Part shown: positions 10,081 to 21,699 of the stretch, one piece after another
Position numbering within the stretch: position 1 is the first letter of the stretch
Layout: the number at the start of each line of letters is the position of its first letter
Assembly: GCA_964058805.1 (NCBI GenBank)
Contig: CAXKVV010002168.1
Location: forward strand, 248,001 to 312,000
Source: Schoenoplectus triqueter
Lineage: Eukaryota > Streptophyta > Magnoliopsida > Poales > Cyperaceae
DNA: 64,000 nucleotides
Reading direction: 5' to 3'
The notes under the pieces: generated by a model
What the model saw: the letters and a program-made list of their open reading frames with translations, nothing else
Database searches by the model: none
What the model was told of the DNA's origin: nothing
Translations under genes and position numbers: made by a program

Positions 10081-11749
10081 TTTCATATTTTGCGCGCCCG
10101 GACTCGTTTTCGGCGGTACCGAGGGCGTCGGGTCCCGTTTTCATGTTTTGTGCTCCCGGACTCGTTTTCGGCGGTACCGAGGGCTTCGGGTCCCGTTTTC
10201 ATGTTTTGCGCGCCCGGACTCGTTTTCGGCGGTACCGAGGTCGTCGGGTCCCGTTTTCATGTTTTGCGCGCCCGGACTCGTTTTCGACGGTACCGAGGGC
10301 GTCGGGTCCCGTTTTCATGTTTTGCGCGCCCGGATTCGTTTTCGGCGGTCTCGAGGGCGTCGGGTCCCATTTTCGGCGGTATCGAGGGCGTCGGGTCACA
10401 TTTTCTTATTTTGCGCGCCCGGACTCGTTTTTGGAGGTAACGAGGGCGTCGGGTCGCGTTTTCATGTTTTGCGTGCCCGGACTCGTTTTCGGCCGTACCG
10501 AGGGCGTCGGCTCCCGTTTCCATGTTTTGCGCGCCCCGACTCGTTTTCGGCGGTCCCGACGGCGTCGGGTATCGTTTTCATGTTTTGCGTGCCCGGACTC
10601 GTTTTCGGCCGTACCGAGGGCGTCGGCTCCCGTTTCCATGTTTTGCGCGCCTGGACTCATTTTCGGCGGTAACGAGGGCGTCGGCTGCCGTTTCCATGTT
10701 TTGCGCGCCACCAGTCATTTTCGGCGGTCCCGAGGGCGTCGGCTCCCGTCTTCATATTTTGCGCTCCGTGACTCGTTTTCGGCGGTCGCGAGGGCGTCGG
10801 GTCCCGTTTTCGGCGGTATCGAGGGCGTCGGGTATCGTTTTCATGTTTTGCGCGCCCAAACTCATTTTCGGCGGTACTGAGGCCGTCGGGTCCCGTTTTC
10901 TTGTTTTGCGCGCCCGGACTCGTTTTCGGCGATATCGAGGGCGTCGGGTCCCGTTTTAATGTTTTGCGCGCCCGGACTCGTTTTCGGCTGTCTCGAGGGC
11001 GTCGGGCCCCGTTTTCGGCAATATCGAGGGCGTCGGGTATCGTTTTCATGTTTTGCGCGCCCGAACTCATTTTCGGCGGTACCGAGGCCGTCGGGTCCCG
11101 TTTTCATGTTTTGCGCGCCCGGACTCGTTTTCGGCGATACCGAGGGCGTCGGGTCCCGTTTTAATGTTTTGCGCGCCCGGACTCGTTTTCGGCGGTCTCG
11201 AAGGCGTCGGGTCCCGTTTTCGGTGGTACCGAGGGCGTCGTGTCTCATTTTCTTATTTTGCGTTCCCGGACTCGTTTTCGGCGGTACCGAGGGCGTCGGG
11301 TCCCGTTTTCGGCGGTACCGAGGGCGGTCGTGCCCCGTTTTCATGTTTTGCGCGCCCGGACTCGTTTTCGGCGGTACCGAGGGCGTCGGGTCCCGTTTTC
11401 GGCGGTACCGAGGGCGGTCGGTTCCATTTTCATGTTTTGCACGCCCGGACTCGTTTTCGGCGGTACCGAGGGCGTCGGGTCTCGTTTTCAAGCTTCGCGC
11501 GCCCGGACTAGTTTTCGGCGATACCAAGGGCGTCGGGTCCCGTTTTCATGTTTTGTGCTCCCGGACACGTTTTCGGCGGTACCGAGGGCTTCGTGTCCCG
11601 TTTTCATGTTTTGCGCGCCCGGACTCGTTTTCGGCTGTACCGAGGGCATCGGGTCCCGTTTAAGGCGGTACCGAGGGCGGTCGTGTCCCATTTTCTTGTT
11701 TTGCGCGCCCGGACTCGTTTTCGGCGGTACCGAGGGCGTCGGGTCTCGT
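10081..11749 (+). repeat. 1.67-kb segmental duplication, copy 2
   Basis: Near-identical partner of 8,411-10,080. A 1-bp length difference turns the shift to 1,669 bp toward the right end (9,879 pairs with 11,548). A third, partial start of the same order follows at about 11,816 with TTTTGTGCTCCCGAACTC, then diverges. Confidence 0.88.
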
Positions 11750-12299
11750 TTTCATATTTTGCGCGCCCGGACTCGTTTTCGGCGATTCCGAGGGCGTCGG
11801 GTCCCGTTTTCATGTTTTGTGCTCCCGAACTCATTTTCGGCGGTACCGAGGGCTTCGGGTCCCGTTTTCATGTTTTGCGCGCCCGGACTCGTTTTCGGCG
11901 GTACCGAGGTCGTCGGGTCCCGTTTTCATGTTTTGCGCGCCCGGACTCGTTTTCGGCGGTACCGAGGGCGTCGGGTCCCGTTTTCATGTTTTGCGCGCCC
12001 GGACTCGTTTTCGGCGGTCTCAAGGGCGTCGGGTCCCGTTTTCGGCGGTATCGTGGGCGTCGGGTCACATTTTCTTGTTTTGCGCGCCCGGACTCATTTT
12101 CGGAGGTAACGAGGGCGTCGGGTCGCGTTTTCATGTTTTGCGTGCCCGGACTCGTTTTCGGCCGTACCGAGGGCGTCGGCTCCCGTTTTGATGTTTTGCG
12201 CGCCCCGACTCGTTTTCGGCGGTACTGAGGGCGTCGGCTCCCGATTCATGTTTTGCGCTCCCTGACTCGTTTTCGGCGGTCACGAGGGCGTCGGGTCCC
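11750..12299 (+). repeat. Satellite segment, partial third start of the 1.67-kb unit
   Basis: Starts like the preceding duplicated blocks (TTTTGTGCTCCCG, then GGGCTTCGGG and GAGGTCGTCGGG) and then follows the long-form order with GGTCTCAAGG and GGTATCGTGGG variants. Satellite only. Confidence 0.8.
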
Positions 12300-12562
12300 G
12301 TTTTCATGTTTTACGTGCCCGGACTCGTTTTCGGCCGTACCGAGGGCGTCGGCTCCCGTTTCCATGTTTTGCGCGCCACAAATCGTTTTCGGCGGTCTCG
12401 AGGGCGTTGGCTCCCGTTTTCATGTTTTGCGCTCCCTGACTCGTTTTCGGCGGTCGCCAGGGCGTCGGGTCCCGTTTTCGGCGGAATCGAGGGCGTCGGG
12501 TATCGTTTTCAAGTTTTGCGCGCCCGAACTCATTTTCGGCGATACCGAGGCCGTCGGGTCCC
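12300..12562 (+). repeat. 263-bp tandem duplication, copy 1
   Basis: Four monomers plus one lone B (232 + 31). Diagnostic variants GTCGCCAGGGCG and GGCGGAATCGAGG occur in both copies. It begins with GTTTTCATGTTTTACG, and its second A has GCCACAAATCG where copy 2 has GCCACCAATCG. Confidence 0.86.
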
Positions 12563-12825
12563 GTTTTCATGTTTTGCGCGCCCGGACTCGTCTTCGGCCG
12601 TACCGAGGGCGTCGGCTCCCGTTTCCATGTTTTGCGCGCCACCAATCGTTTTCGGCGGTCTCGAGGGCGTCGGCTCCCGTTTTCATGTTTTGCGCTCCCT
12701 GACTCGTTTTCGGCGGTCGCCAGGGCGTCGGGTCCCGTTTTCGGCGGAATCGAGGGCGTCGGGTATCGTTTTCATGTTTTGCGCGCCCGGACTCGTTTTC
12801 GACGGTACCGAGGGCGTCGGGTCCC
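12563..12825 (+). repeat. 263-bp tandem duplication, copy 2
   Basis: Partner of 12,300-12,562 at a constant 263-bp shift. CTCGTCTTCGGCC replaces CTCGTTTTCGGCC near its start. The GTCGCCAGGG / GGAATCGAGG pair reappears singly at about 19,060-19,090, showing that this cassette is older than the local duplication. Confidence 0.86.
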
Positions 12826-15367
12826 GTTTTCATGTTTTGCGCGCCCGGATTCGTTTTCGGCGGTCTCGAGGGCGTCGGGTCCCATTTTCGGCGGTATCGA
12901 GGGCGTCGGGTCACATTTTCTTTTTTTGCGCGCCCGGACTCATTTTTGGAGGTAACGAGGGCGTCGGGTCGCGTTTTCATGTTTTGCGTGCCCGGACTCG
13001 TTTTCGGCCGTACCGAGGGCGTGGGCTCCCGTTTCCATGTTTTGCGCGCCCCGACTCGTTTTCGACGGTCCCGAGGGCGTCGGGTATCGTTTTCATGTTT
13101 TGCGTGCCCGGACTCGTTTTCGGCCGTACCGAGGGCGTCGGCTCCCGTTTCCATGTTTTGCGCGCCCGGACTCATTTTCGGCGGTAACGAGGGCGTCGGC
13201 TCCCGTTTCCATGTTTTGCGCGCCACCAATCATTTTCGGCGGTCCCGAGGGCGTCGGCTCCCGTTTTCATATTTTGCGCTCCCTGACTCATTTTCGGCGG
13301 TCGCGAGGGCGTCGGGTCCCGTTTTCGGCGGTATCGAGGGCGTCGGGTATCGTTTTCATGTTTTGCGCGCCCGAACTCATTTTCGGCGGTACCGAGGCCG
13401 TCGGGTCCCGTTTTCATGTTTTGCGCGCCCGGACTCGTTTTCGGCGGTCTCGAAGGCGTCGGGTCCCGTTTTCGGCGGTACCGAGGGCGGTCGTGTCCCA
13501 TTTTCATGTTTTGCGCGCCCGGACTCGTTTTCGGCGGTACCGAGGGCGTCGGGTCCCGTTTTCGGCCGTACCGAGGGCATCGGCTCCCGTTTCCATGTTT
13601 TGCGCGCCCGAACTCGTTTTCGGCTGTACCGAGGGCGTCGGGTCCCGTTTTCGGCGGTACCGAGGGCGGTCGTGTCCCATTTTCATGTTTTGCGTGCCCG
13701 GACTCGTTTTCGGCGGTACCGAGGGCGTCGGGACTCGTTTTCATGTTTTGCGCGCCCGGACTCGTTTTCGGCGATTCCGAGGGCGTCGGGTCCCGTTTTC
13801 ATGTTTTGTGCTCCCGGACTCGTTTTCGGCGGTACCGAGGGCTTCGGGTCCCGTTTTCATGTTTCGCGCCCGGACTCGTTTTCGGCGGTACCGAGGGCGT
13901 CGGGTCCCGTTTTCATGTTTTGCGCGCCCGGACTCGTTTTCGGCGGTCTCGAGGGCGTCGGGTCACATTTTCTTGTTTTGCGCGCCCGAACTCATTTTCG
14001 GCGATACCGAGGCCGTCGGGTCCCGTTTTCATGTTTAGCGCGCCCGGATTCGTATTCGGCGGTCTCGAGGGCGTCGGGTCCCATTTTCGGCGGTATCGAG
14101 GGTGTCGGGTCACATTTTCTTGTTTTGCGCGCCCGAACTCGTTTTTGGAGGTAACGAGGGCGTCGGGTCGCGTTTTCATTTTTTGCGTACCCGGACTCGT
14201 TTTCGGCCGTACCGAGGGCGTCGGCTCCCGTTTCCATGTTTTGCGCGCCCGGACTCCTTTTCGGCGGTAACGAGGGCGTCGGCTCCCGTTTCCATGTTTT
14301 GCGCGCCACCAATCGTTTTCGGCGGTCCCGAGGGCGTCGGCTCCCGTTTTCATATTTTGCGCTCCCTGACTCGTTTTCGGCGGTCGCGAGGGCGTCGGGT
14401 CCCGTTTTCGGCGGTATCGAGGGCGTCGGGTATCGTTTTCATGTTTTGCGCGCCCGAACTCATTTTCGGCGGTACCGAGGCCGTCGGGTCCCGTTTTCAT
14501 GTTTTGCGCGCCCGGACTCGTTTTCGGCGATACCGAGGGCGTCGGGTCCCGTTTTAATGTTTTGCGCGGCCAGACTCGTTTTCGGCGGTCTCGAAGGCGT
14601 CGGGTCCCGTTTTCGGCGGTACCGATGGCGGTCGTGTCCCATTTTCATGTTTTGCGCACCCGAATTCGTTTTCGGCGGTACTGAGGGCGTCGGGTCCCAT
14701 TTTCGGCGGTACCGAGGGCGGTCGTGTCCCATTTTCATGTTTTGCGCGCCCGGACTCGTTTTCGGCGGTACCGAGGGCGTCGGGTCTCGTTTTCATGTTT
14801 TGCGCGCCCGGACTCGTTTTCGGCGATTCCGAGGGCGTCGGGTCCCGTTTTCATGTTTTGTGCTCCCGGACTCGTTTTCGGCGGTACCGAGGGCTTCGGG
14901 TCCCGTTTTCATGTTTTGCGCTCCCGGACTCGTTTTCGGCGGTACCGAGGTCGTCGGGTCCCGTTTTCATGTTTTGCGCGCCCGGACTCGTTTTTGGCGG
15001 TACCGAGGGCGTCGGGTCCCGTTTTCATGTTTTGCGCGCCCGGACTCTTTTTCGGCGGTCTCGAGGGCGTCGGGTCGAGTTTTCATGTTTTGCGTGCCCG
15101 GACTCGTTTTCGGCCGTACCGAGGGCGTCGGCTCCCGTTTCCATGTTTTGCGCGCCCCGACTCGTTTTCGGCGGTCCTGAGGGCGTCGGCTCCCGTTTCA
15201 TGTTTTGCGCTCCCTGACTCGTTTTCGGCGGTCTCGAGGGCGTCGGGTCCCGTTTTCATGTTTTGCGTGCCCGGACTCGTTTTCGGCCGTACCGAGGGCG
15301 TCGGCTCCCGTTTCCATGTTTTGCGCGCCACCAATTGTTTTCGGCGGTCTCGAGGGCGTCGGCTCCC
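12826..15367 (+). repeat. Long-form-rich satellite segment
   Basis: Satellite only, alternating long- and short-form order. GGGCGGTCGTG lone B units occur near 13,490, 13,667, 14,630 and 14,718. A 4-bp-shortened A (CATGTTTCGCGCCCGG) lies at about 13,858, and TTCATGTTTAGCG near 14,032 replaces TTTTGCG. Confidence 0.85.
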
Positions 15368-16128
15368 GTTTTCATGTTTTGCGCTCCCTGACTCATTTTC
15401 GGCGATACCGAGGCCGTCGGGTCCCGTTTTCATGTTTTGCGCGCCCGGACTCGTTTTCGGCGATACCGAGGGCGTCGGGTGCCGTTTTAATGTTTTGCGC
15501 GCCCGGACTCGTTTTCGGCCGTCTCGAGGGCGTCGGACCCCGTTTTCGGCAATATCGAGAGCGTCGGGTATCGTTTTCATGTTTTGCGCGCCCGAACTCA
15601 TTTTCGGCGGTACCGAGTCCGTCGGGTCCCGTTTTCAAGTTTTGCGCGCCCGGACTCGTTTTCGGCGATACTGAGGGCGTCGGGTCCCATTTTAATGTTT
15701 TGCGCGCCGGGACTCGTTTTCGGCTGTCTCGAGGGCGTCGGACCCCGTTTTCGGCAATATCGAGAGCGTCGGGTATCGTTTTCATGTTTTGCGCGCCCGA
15801 ACTCATTTTCGGCGATACCGAGGCCGTCGGGTCCCATTTTCATGTTTTGCGCGCCCGTACTAGTTTTCGGCGATACCGAGGGCGTCGGGTCCCGTTTTAA
15901 TGTTTTGCGCGCCCGGACTCGTTTTCGGCTGTCTCGAGGGCGTCGGACCCCGTTTTCGGCAATATCGAGAGCGTCGGGTATCGTTTTCATGTTTTGCGCG
16001 CCCGGACTCGTTTTGGCGATACCGAGGGCGTCGGGTCCCGTTTTAATGTTTTGCGCGCCCGGACTCGTTTTCGGCTGTCTCGAGGGCGTCGGACCCCGTT
16101 TTCGGCAATATCGAGAGCGTCGGGTATC
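15368..16128 (+). repeat. 205-bp cassette amplified four times in tandem
   Basis: Each unit is three monomers plus a lone B with GGCAATATCGAGAGCG. The lone-B starts fall at 15,542, 15,747, 15,952 and 16,098. The first three are exactly 205 bp apart; the last step is 146 bp because one monomer and one base (CTCGTTTTGGCG) are missing. Every copy has GGCTGTCTCGAGG or GGCCGTCTCGAGG followed by CGGACCCC, and GAGAGCG instead of the usual GAGGGCG, so the array expanded from a single variant. Unit boundaries 15,368/15,573/15,778/15,983. Confidence 0.88.
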
Positions 16129-19100
16129 GTTTTCATGTTTTGCGCGCCCGAACTCATTTTCGGCGGTACCGAGTCCGTCGGGTCCCGTTTTCATGTTTTG
16201 CGCGCCCGGACTCGTTTTCGGCGATACCGAGGGCGTCGGGTCCCGTTTTAATGTTTTGCGCGCCCGGACTCATTTTCGGCGGTCTCGAAGGCGTCGGGTC
16301 CCGTTTTCGGCGGTACCGTGGGCGTCGTGTCACATTTTCTTATTTTGCGCGTCCGGACTCGTTGTCGGCGGTACCGAGGGCGTCGGGTCCAGTTTTCGGC
16401 GGTACCGAGGGCGGTCGTGTCCCATTTTCATGTTTTGCGCGCCCGGACTCGTTTCGGCGGTACCGAGGGCGTCGGGTCCCGTTTTCATGTTTTGCGCGCC
16501 CGGACTCGTTTTCGGCGATACCGAGGGCGTCGGGTCCCGTTTTCATTTTTTGTGCTCCCGGACTCGTTTTCGGCGGTACCGAGGGCTTCGGGTCCCCTTT
16601 TCATGTTTTGCGCGCCCGGACTCGTTTTCGGCGGTACCGAGGTCGTTGGGTCCCCTTTTCATGTTTTGCGCGCCCGGACTCATTTTCGGCGGTACCGAGG
16701 GCGTCGGGTCCCGTTTTCATGTTTTGCGCGCCCGGACTCGTTTTCGGCGGTCTCGAGGGCGTCGGGACCCGTTTTCGGCGGTATCGAGGGCGTCGGGTCA
16801 CATTTTCTTGTTTTGCGCGCCCGGACTCGTTTTCGTAGGTAACGAGGGCGTCGGGTCGCGTTTTCATGTTTTGCGTGCCCGGACTCGTTTTCGGCCTTAC
16901 CGAGGGCGTCGGCTCCCGTTTCCATGTTTTGCGCGCCCGAATCGTTTTCGGCGGTCCCGAGGGCGTCGGCTCCCGTTTGTTGTTTTGCGCGCCCCGACTC
17001 GTTTTCTACGATCTCGAGGGCGTCGGGTCCCGTTTTCGGTGGTATCGAGCGCGTCGGGTATCGTTTTCATGTTTTGCGCGCCCGAACTCATTTTCGGCGG
17101 TACCGAGGCCGTCGGGTCCCGTTTTCTTTTTTTGCGCGCCCGGACTCGTTTTCGGCGATACCGAGGGCGTCGGCTCCCGTTTTAATGTTTTGCGCGCCCG
17201 GACTCGTTTTCGGCGGTCTCGAAGGCGTTGGGTCCCGTTTTCGGCGGTACGGAGGGCGTAGTGTCACATTTTCTTGTTTTGCGCGCCCGGACTCGTTTTC
17301 GGCGGTAACGAGGGCGTCGGGTCGCTTTTTCGGCGGTACGGAGGGCGTCGTGTCACATTTTCTTGTTTTGCGCGCCCGGACTCGTTTTCGGCGGTAACGA
17401 AGGCGTCGGGTCGCGTTTTCATGCTTTGCGTGCCCAGACTCGTTTTCGGCCGTACCGAGGGCGTCGGCTCCCGTTTCCATGTTTTGCGCGCCCCGAATCG
17501 TTTTCGGCGGTCCCGAGGGCGTCAGCTCTCGTTTTCATGTTTTGCGCTCCCTGACTCGTTTTCGACGGTCGCGAGGGCGTCGGGTCCCGTCTTCAGCGGT
17601 ATCGAGGGCGTCGGGTATCGTTTTCATGTTTTGCGCGCCCGAACTCATTTTCGGCGGTACCGAGGCCGTCGGGTCCCGTTTTCATGTTTTGCGCGCCCGG
17701 ACTCATTTTCGGCGCTACCGAGGGCGTCGGGTCCCGTTTTAATGTTTTGCGCGCCCGGACTCGTTTTCGACGGTCTCGAAGGCGTCGGGTCCCATTTTCG
17801 GCGGTACCAAGGGCGTCGTGTCTCATTTTCTTATTTTGCGCGCCCAGACTCGTTTTCGGCGGTACCGAGGGCATCGGGTCCCGTTTTCGGCGATACCGAG
17901 GGCGGTCGTGTCCCATTTTCATGTTTTGCGCGCCCGGACTCGTTTTCGGCGGTACCGAGGGCGTCGGGTCCCGTTTTCATGTTTTGCGCGCCCGGACTCG
18001 TTTTCGGCGGTCTCGAGGGCTTCGGGTCCCGTTTTCATGTTTTGCGTGCCCGGACTCGTTTTCGGCGGTATCGAGGGCGTCGGGTCACATTTTTTTGTTT
18101 TGCGCGCCCGGACTCGTTTTCGGAGGTAACGAGGGCGTCGGGTCACGTTTTCATGTTTTGCGTGCCCGGACTCGTTTTCGGCCGTACCGAGGGCGTCGGC
18201 TCCCGTTTCCATGTTTTGCGCGCCACCACTCATTTTCGGCGGTCCCGAGTGCGTCAGCTCCCGTTTTCATGTTTTGCGCTCCCTGACTCGTTTTCGGCGG
18301 TCGCCAGGGCGTCGGGTCCCGTTTTCGGCGGTATCGAGGGCGTCGGGTATCGTTTTCATGTTTTGCGTGGCCGAACTCATTTTCAGCGGTACCGAGGCCG
18401 TCGGGTCCCGTTTTCATGTTTTGCGCGCCCGGACTCGTTTTCGGCGGTACCGAGGGCGTCGGGTCCCGTTTTCATGTTTTGCGCGCCCGGACTCGTTTTC
18501 GACGGTCTCGAGGGCGTCGGGTCCCGTTTTCGGCGGTATCGAGGGCGTCGGGTCACATTTTCTTGTTTTGCGCGCCCGGACTCGTTTTCGGAGGTAACGA
18601 GGGCGTCGGGTCCCGTTTTCATGTCTTGAGCTCCCGGACTCGTTTTCGGCGGTACCGAGGGCTTCGGGTCCCGTTTTCATGTTTTGCGCGCCCGGACTCG
18701 TTTTCGGCTGTACCGAGGTCGTCGGGTCCCCTTTTTCATGTTTTGCGCGCCCGGACTCGTTTTCGGCCGTACCGAAGGCGTCGGCTCCCGTTTCCATGTT
18801 TTGCGCGCCCCGACTCGTTTTCGGCGGTCCCGAGGGCGTCGGCTCCCGTTTCTTGTTTTGCGCTCCCTGACTCGTTTTTGGCGGTCTCGAGGGCGTCGGG
18901 TCCCGTTTTCATGTTTTGCGTGCCCGGACTCGTTTTCGGCCGTACCGAGGGCGTCGGCTCCCGTTTCCATGTTTTGCGCGCCACCAATCGTTTTCGGCGG
19001 TCCCGATGGCGTCGGCTCCCGTTTTCATGTTTTGCGCTCCCTGACTCGTTTTCGGCGGTCGCCAGGGCGTCGGGTCCCGTTTTCGGCGGAATCGAGGGCG

Positions 19101-21699
19101 TCGGGTATCGTTTTCATGTTTTGCGCGCCCGAACTCATTTTCGGCGGTACCGAGGCCGTCGGGTCCCGTTTTCATGTTTTGCGCGCCCGGACTCGTTTTC
19201 GGCGATACCGAGGGCGTCAGGTCCCGTTTTAATGTTTTGCACGCCCGGACTCGTTTTCGGCTGTCTCGAGGGCGTCGGGCCCCGTTTTCGGCAATATCGA
19301 GAGCGTCGGGTATCGTTTTCATGTTTTGCGCGCTCGAACTCATTTTCGGCGGTACCGAGTCCGTCGGGTCCCGTTTTCATGTTTTGCGCGCCCGGACTCG
19401 TTTTCGGCGATACCGAGGGCGTCGGGTCCCGTTTTAATGTCTTGCGCGCCCGGACTCGTTCTCGGCGGTCTCGAAGGCGTCGGGTCTCGTTTTCGGCGGT
19501 ACCGTGGGCGTCGTGTCGCATTTTCTTATTTTGCGCGACCGGACTCGTTGTCCGCGGTACCGAGGGCGTCGGGTCCCGTTTTCGGCGGTACCGAGGGCGG
19601 TCGTGTCCCATTTTCATGTTTTGCGCGCCCGGACTCGTTTTCGGCGGTACCGAGGGCGTCGGGTCTCGTTTTCATGTTTTGCGCGCCCGGACTCGTTTTC
19701 GGCGATACCGAGGGCGTCGGGTCCCGTTTTCATGTTTTGTGCTCCCGGACTCGTTTTCGGCGATACCGAGGGCTTCGGGTCTCGTTTTCATGTTTTGCGC
19801 GCCCGGACTCGTTTTCGGCGGTCTCGAGGGCGTCGGGTCCCTTTTTCGGCGGTATCGAGGGCGTCGGGTCACATTTTCTTGTTTTGCGCGCCCGGACTCG
19901 TTTTCGGAGGTTACGAGGGCGTCGGGTCGCGTTTTCATGTTTTGCGTGCCCGGACTCGTTTTCGGCCGTACGGAGGGCGTCGGCTCCCGTTTCCATGTTT
20001 TGCGCGCCCCGACTCGTTTTCGGCGGTCCCGAGGGCGTCGGCTCCCGTTTCATGTTTTGCGCGCCCCGACTCGTTTTCGGCGGTCCCGAGGGCGTCGGCT
20101 CCCGTTTTCTTGTTTTGCGCTCCGTGACTCGTTTTCGGCGGTCTCGAGGGCGTCGGGTCCCGTTTTCGGTGGTATCGAGGGCGTCGGGTATCGTTTTCAT
20201 GTTTTGCGCGCCCGAACTCATTTTCGGCGGTACCGAGGCGGTCGGGTCCCGTTTTCATGTTTTGCGCGCCCGGACTCGTTTTCGGCGATACCGAGGGCGG
20301 TCGTGTCCCATTTTCATGTTTTGCGCGCCCGGACTCGTTTTCGGCGGTACCGAGGGCGTCGGGTCCCGTTTTCGGCGGTACCGAGGGCGGTCGTGTCCCA
20401 TTTTCATGTTTTGCGCGCCAGGAATCGTTTTCGGTGGTACCGAGGGCGTCGTGTCTCGTTTTCATGTTTTGCTCGCCCGGACTCGTTTTCGGCGATACCG
20501 TGGGCGTCGGGTCCCGTTTTCATGTTTTGTGCTCCCGAACTCGTTTTCGGCGGTACCGAGGGCTTCGGGTCCCGTTTTCATGTTTTGCGCGCCCGGCCTC
20601 GTTTTCGGCGGTACCGAGGGCGTCGGGTACCGTTTTCATGTTTTGCACGCCCAGACTCGTTTTCGGCTGTCTCGAGGGCGTCGGGTCCCGTTTTCGACGG
20701 TATCGAGGGCGTCGGGTCACATTTTCTTGTTTTGCGCGCCCGGACTCGTTTTCGAAGGTAACGAGGGCGTCGGGTCGCGTTTTCATGTTTTACGTGCCCG
20801 GACTCGTTTTCGGCCGTACCGAGGGCGTCGGCTCCCGGTTCCATGTTTTGCGCGCCCGAACTCTTTTTCGGCGATACCGAGGCCGTCGGGTCCCGTTTTC
20901 TTGTTTTGCGCGCTCGGACTCGTTTTCGACGATACCGAGGGCGTCGGGTCCCGTTTTAATGTTTTGCGTGCCCGAACTCGTTTTAGGCTGTCTCGAGGGC
21001 GTCGGGCCCCGTTTTCGGCAATATCGAGGGCGTCGGGTATCGTTTTCATGTTTTGCGCGCCCGAACTCATTTTCGGCGGTACCGAGGCCGTCGGGTCCCA
21101 TTTTCATGTTTTGCGCGCACGGACTCGTTTTCGGCGATACCGAGGGCGCCGGGTCCCGTTTTCATGTTTTTCGTGCCCGGACTCGTTTTCGGCGGTCTCG
21201 AAGGCGTCGGGTCCCGTTTTCGGCGGTACCGAGGGCGTCGTGTCTCATTTTCTTATTTTGCGCGCCCGGACTCGTTTTCGGCGGTACCGAGGGTGTCGGG
21301 TCTCTTTTTCGGAGGTACCGAGGTCGGTCGTGTCCCATTTTCATGTTTTGCGCGCCCGGACTCGTTTTGGGCGGTACCGAGGGCGTCGGGTCCCGTTTTC
21401 ATGTTTTGCACGCCCGGACTCGTTTTGGGCGGTACCGAGGGCGTCCGGTCCTGTTTTCATGTTTTGCGCTCCCGGACTCGTTTTCGGCGGTACAGAGGGC
21501 TTCGGGTCCCGTTTTCATGTTTTGCGCGCCCGGACTCGTTTTCGGCGGTACCGAGGTCGTCGGGTCCCGTTTTCATGTTTTGCGTGCCCGGACTCTTTTT
21601 CGGCGGTACCGAGGGCGTCGGGTCCCGTTTTCATGTTTTGCGCGCCCGGACTCGTTTTCGGCGGTCTCGAGGGCGTCGGGTCCCGTTTTCGGCGGTATC
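16129..21699 (+). repeat. Alternating long- and short-form satellite segment
   Basis: Satellite only. The GTTTTAATG, GGTAACG and CCCTGAC variants, which create + strand stops, are well separated here; the longest stop-free + frame in the window (19,326-21,959, 877 codons) is a by-product. Lone GGGCGGTCGTG units occur at about 16,410, 17,905, 19,595, 20,298, 20,385 and 21,323. A TTCATGTCTTGAGCTCCC variant lies at about 18,620. Confidence 0.85.
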
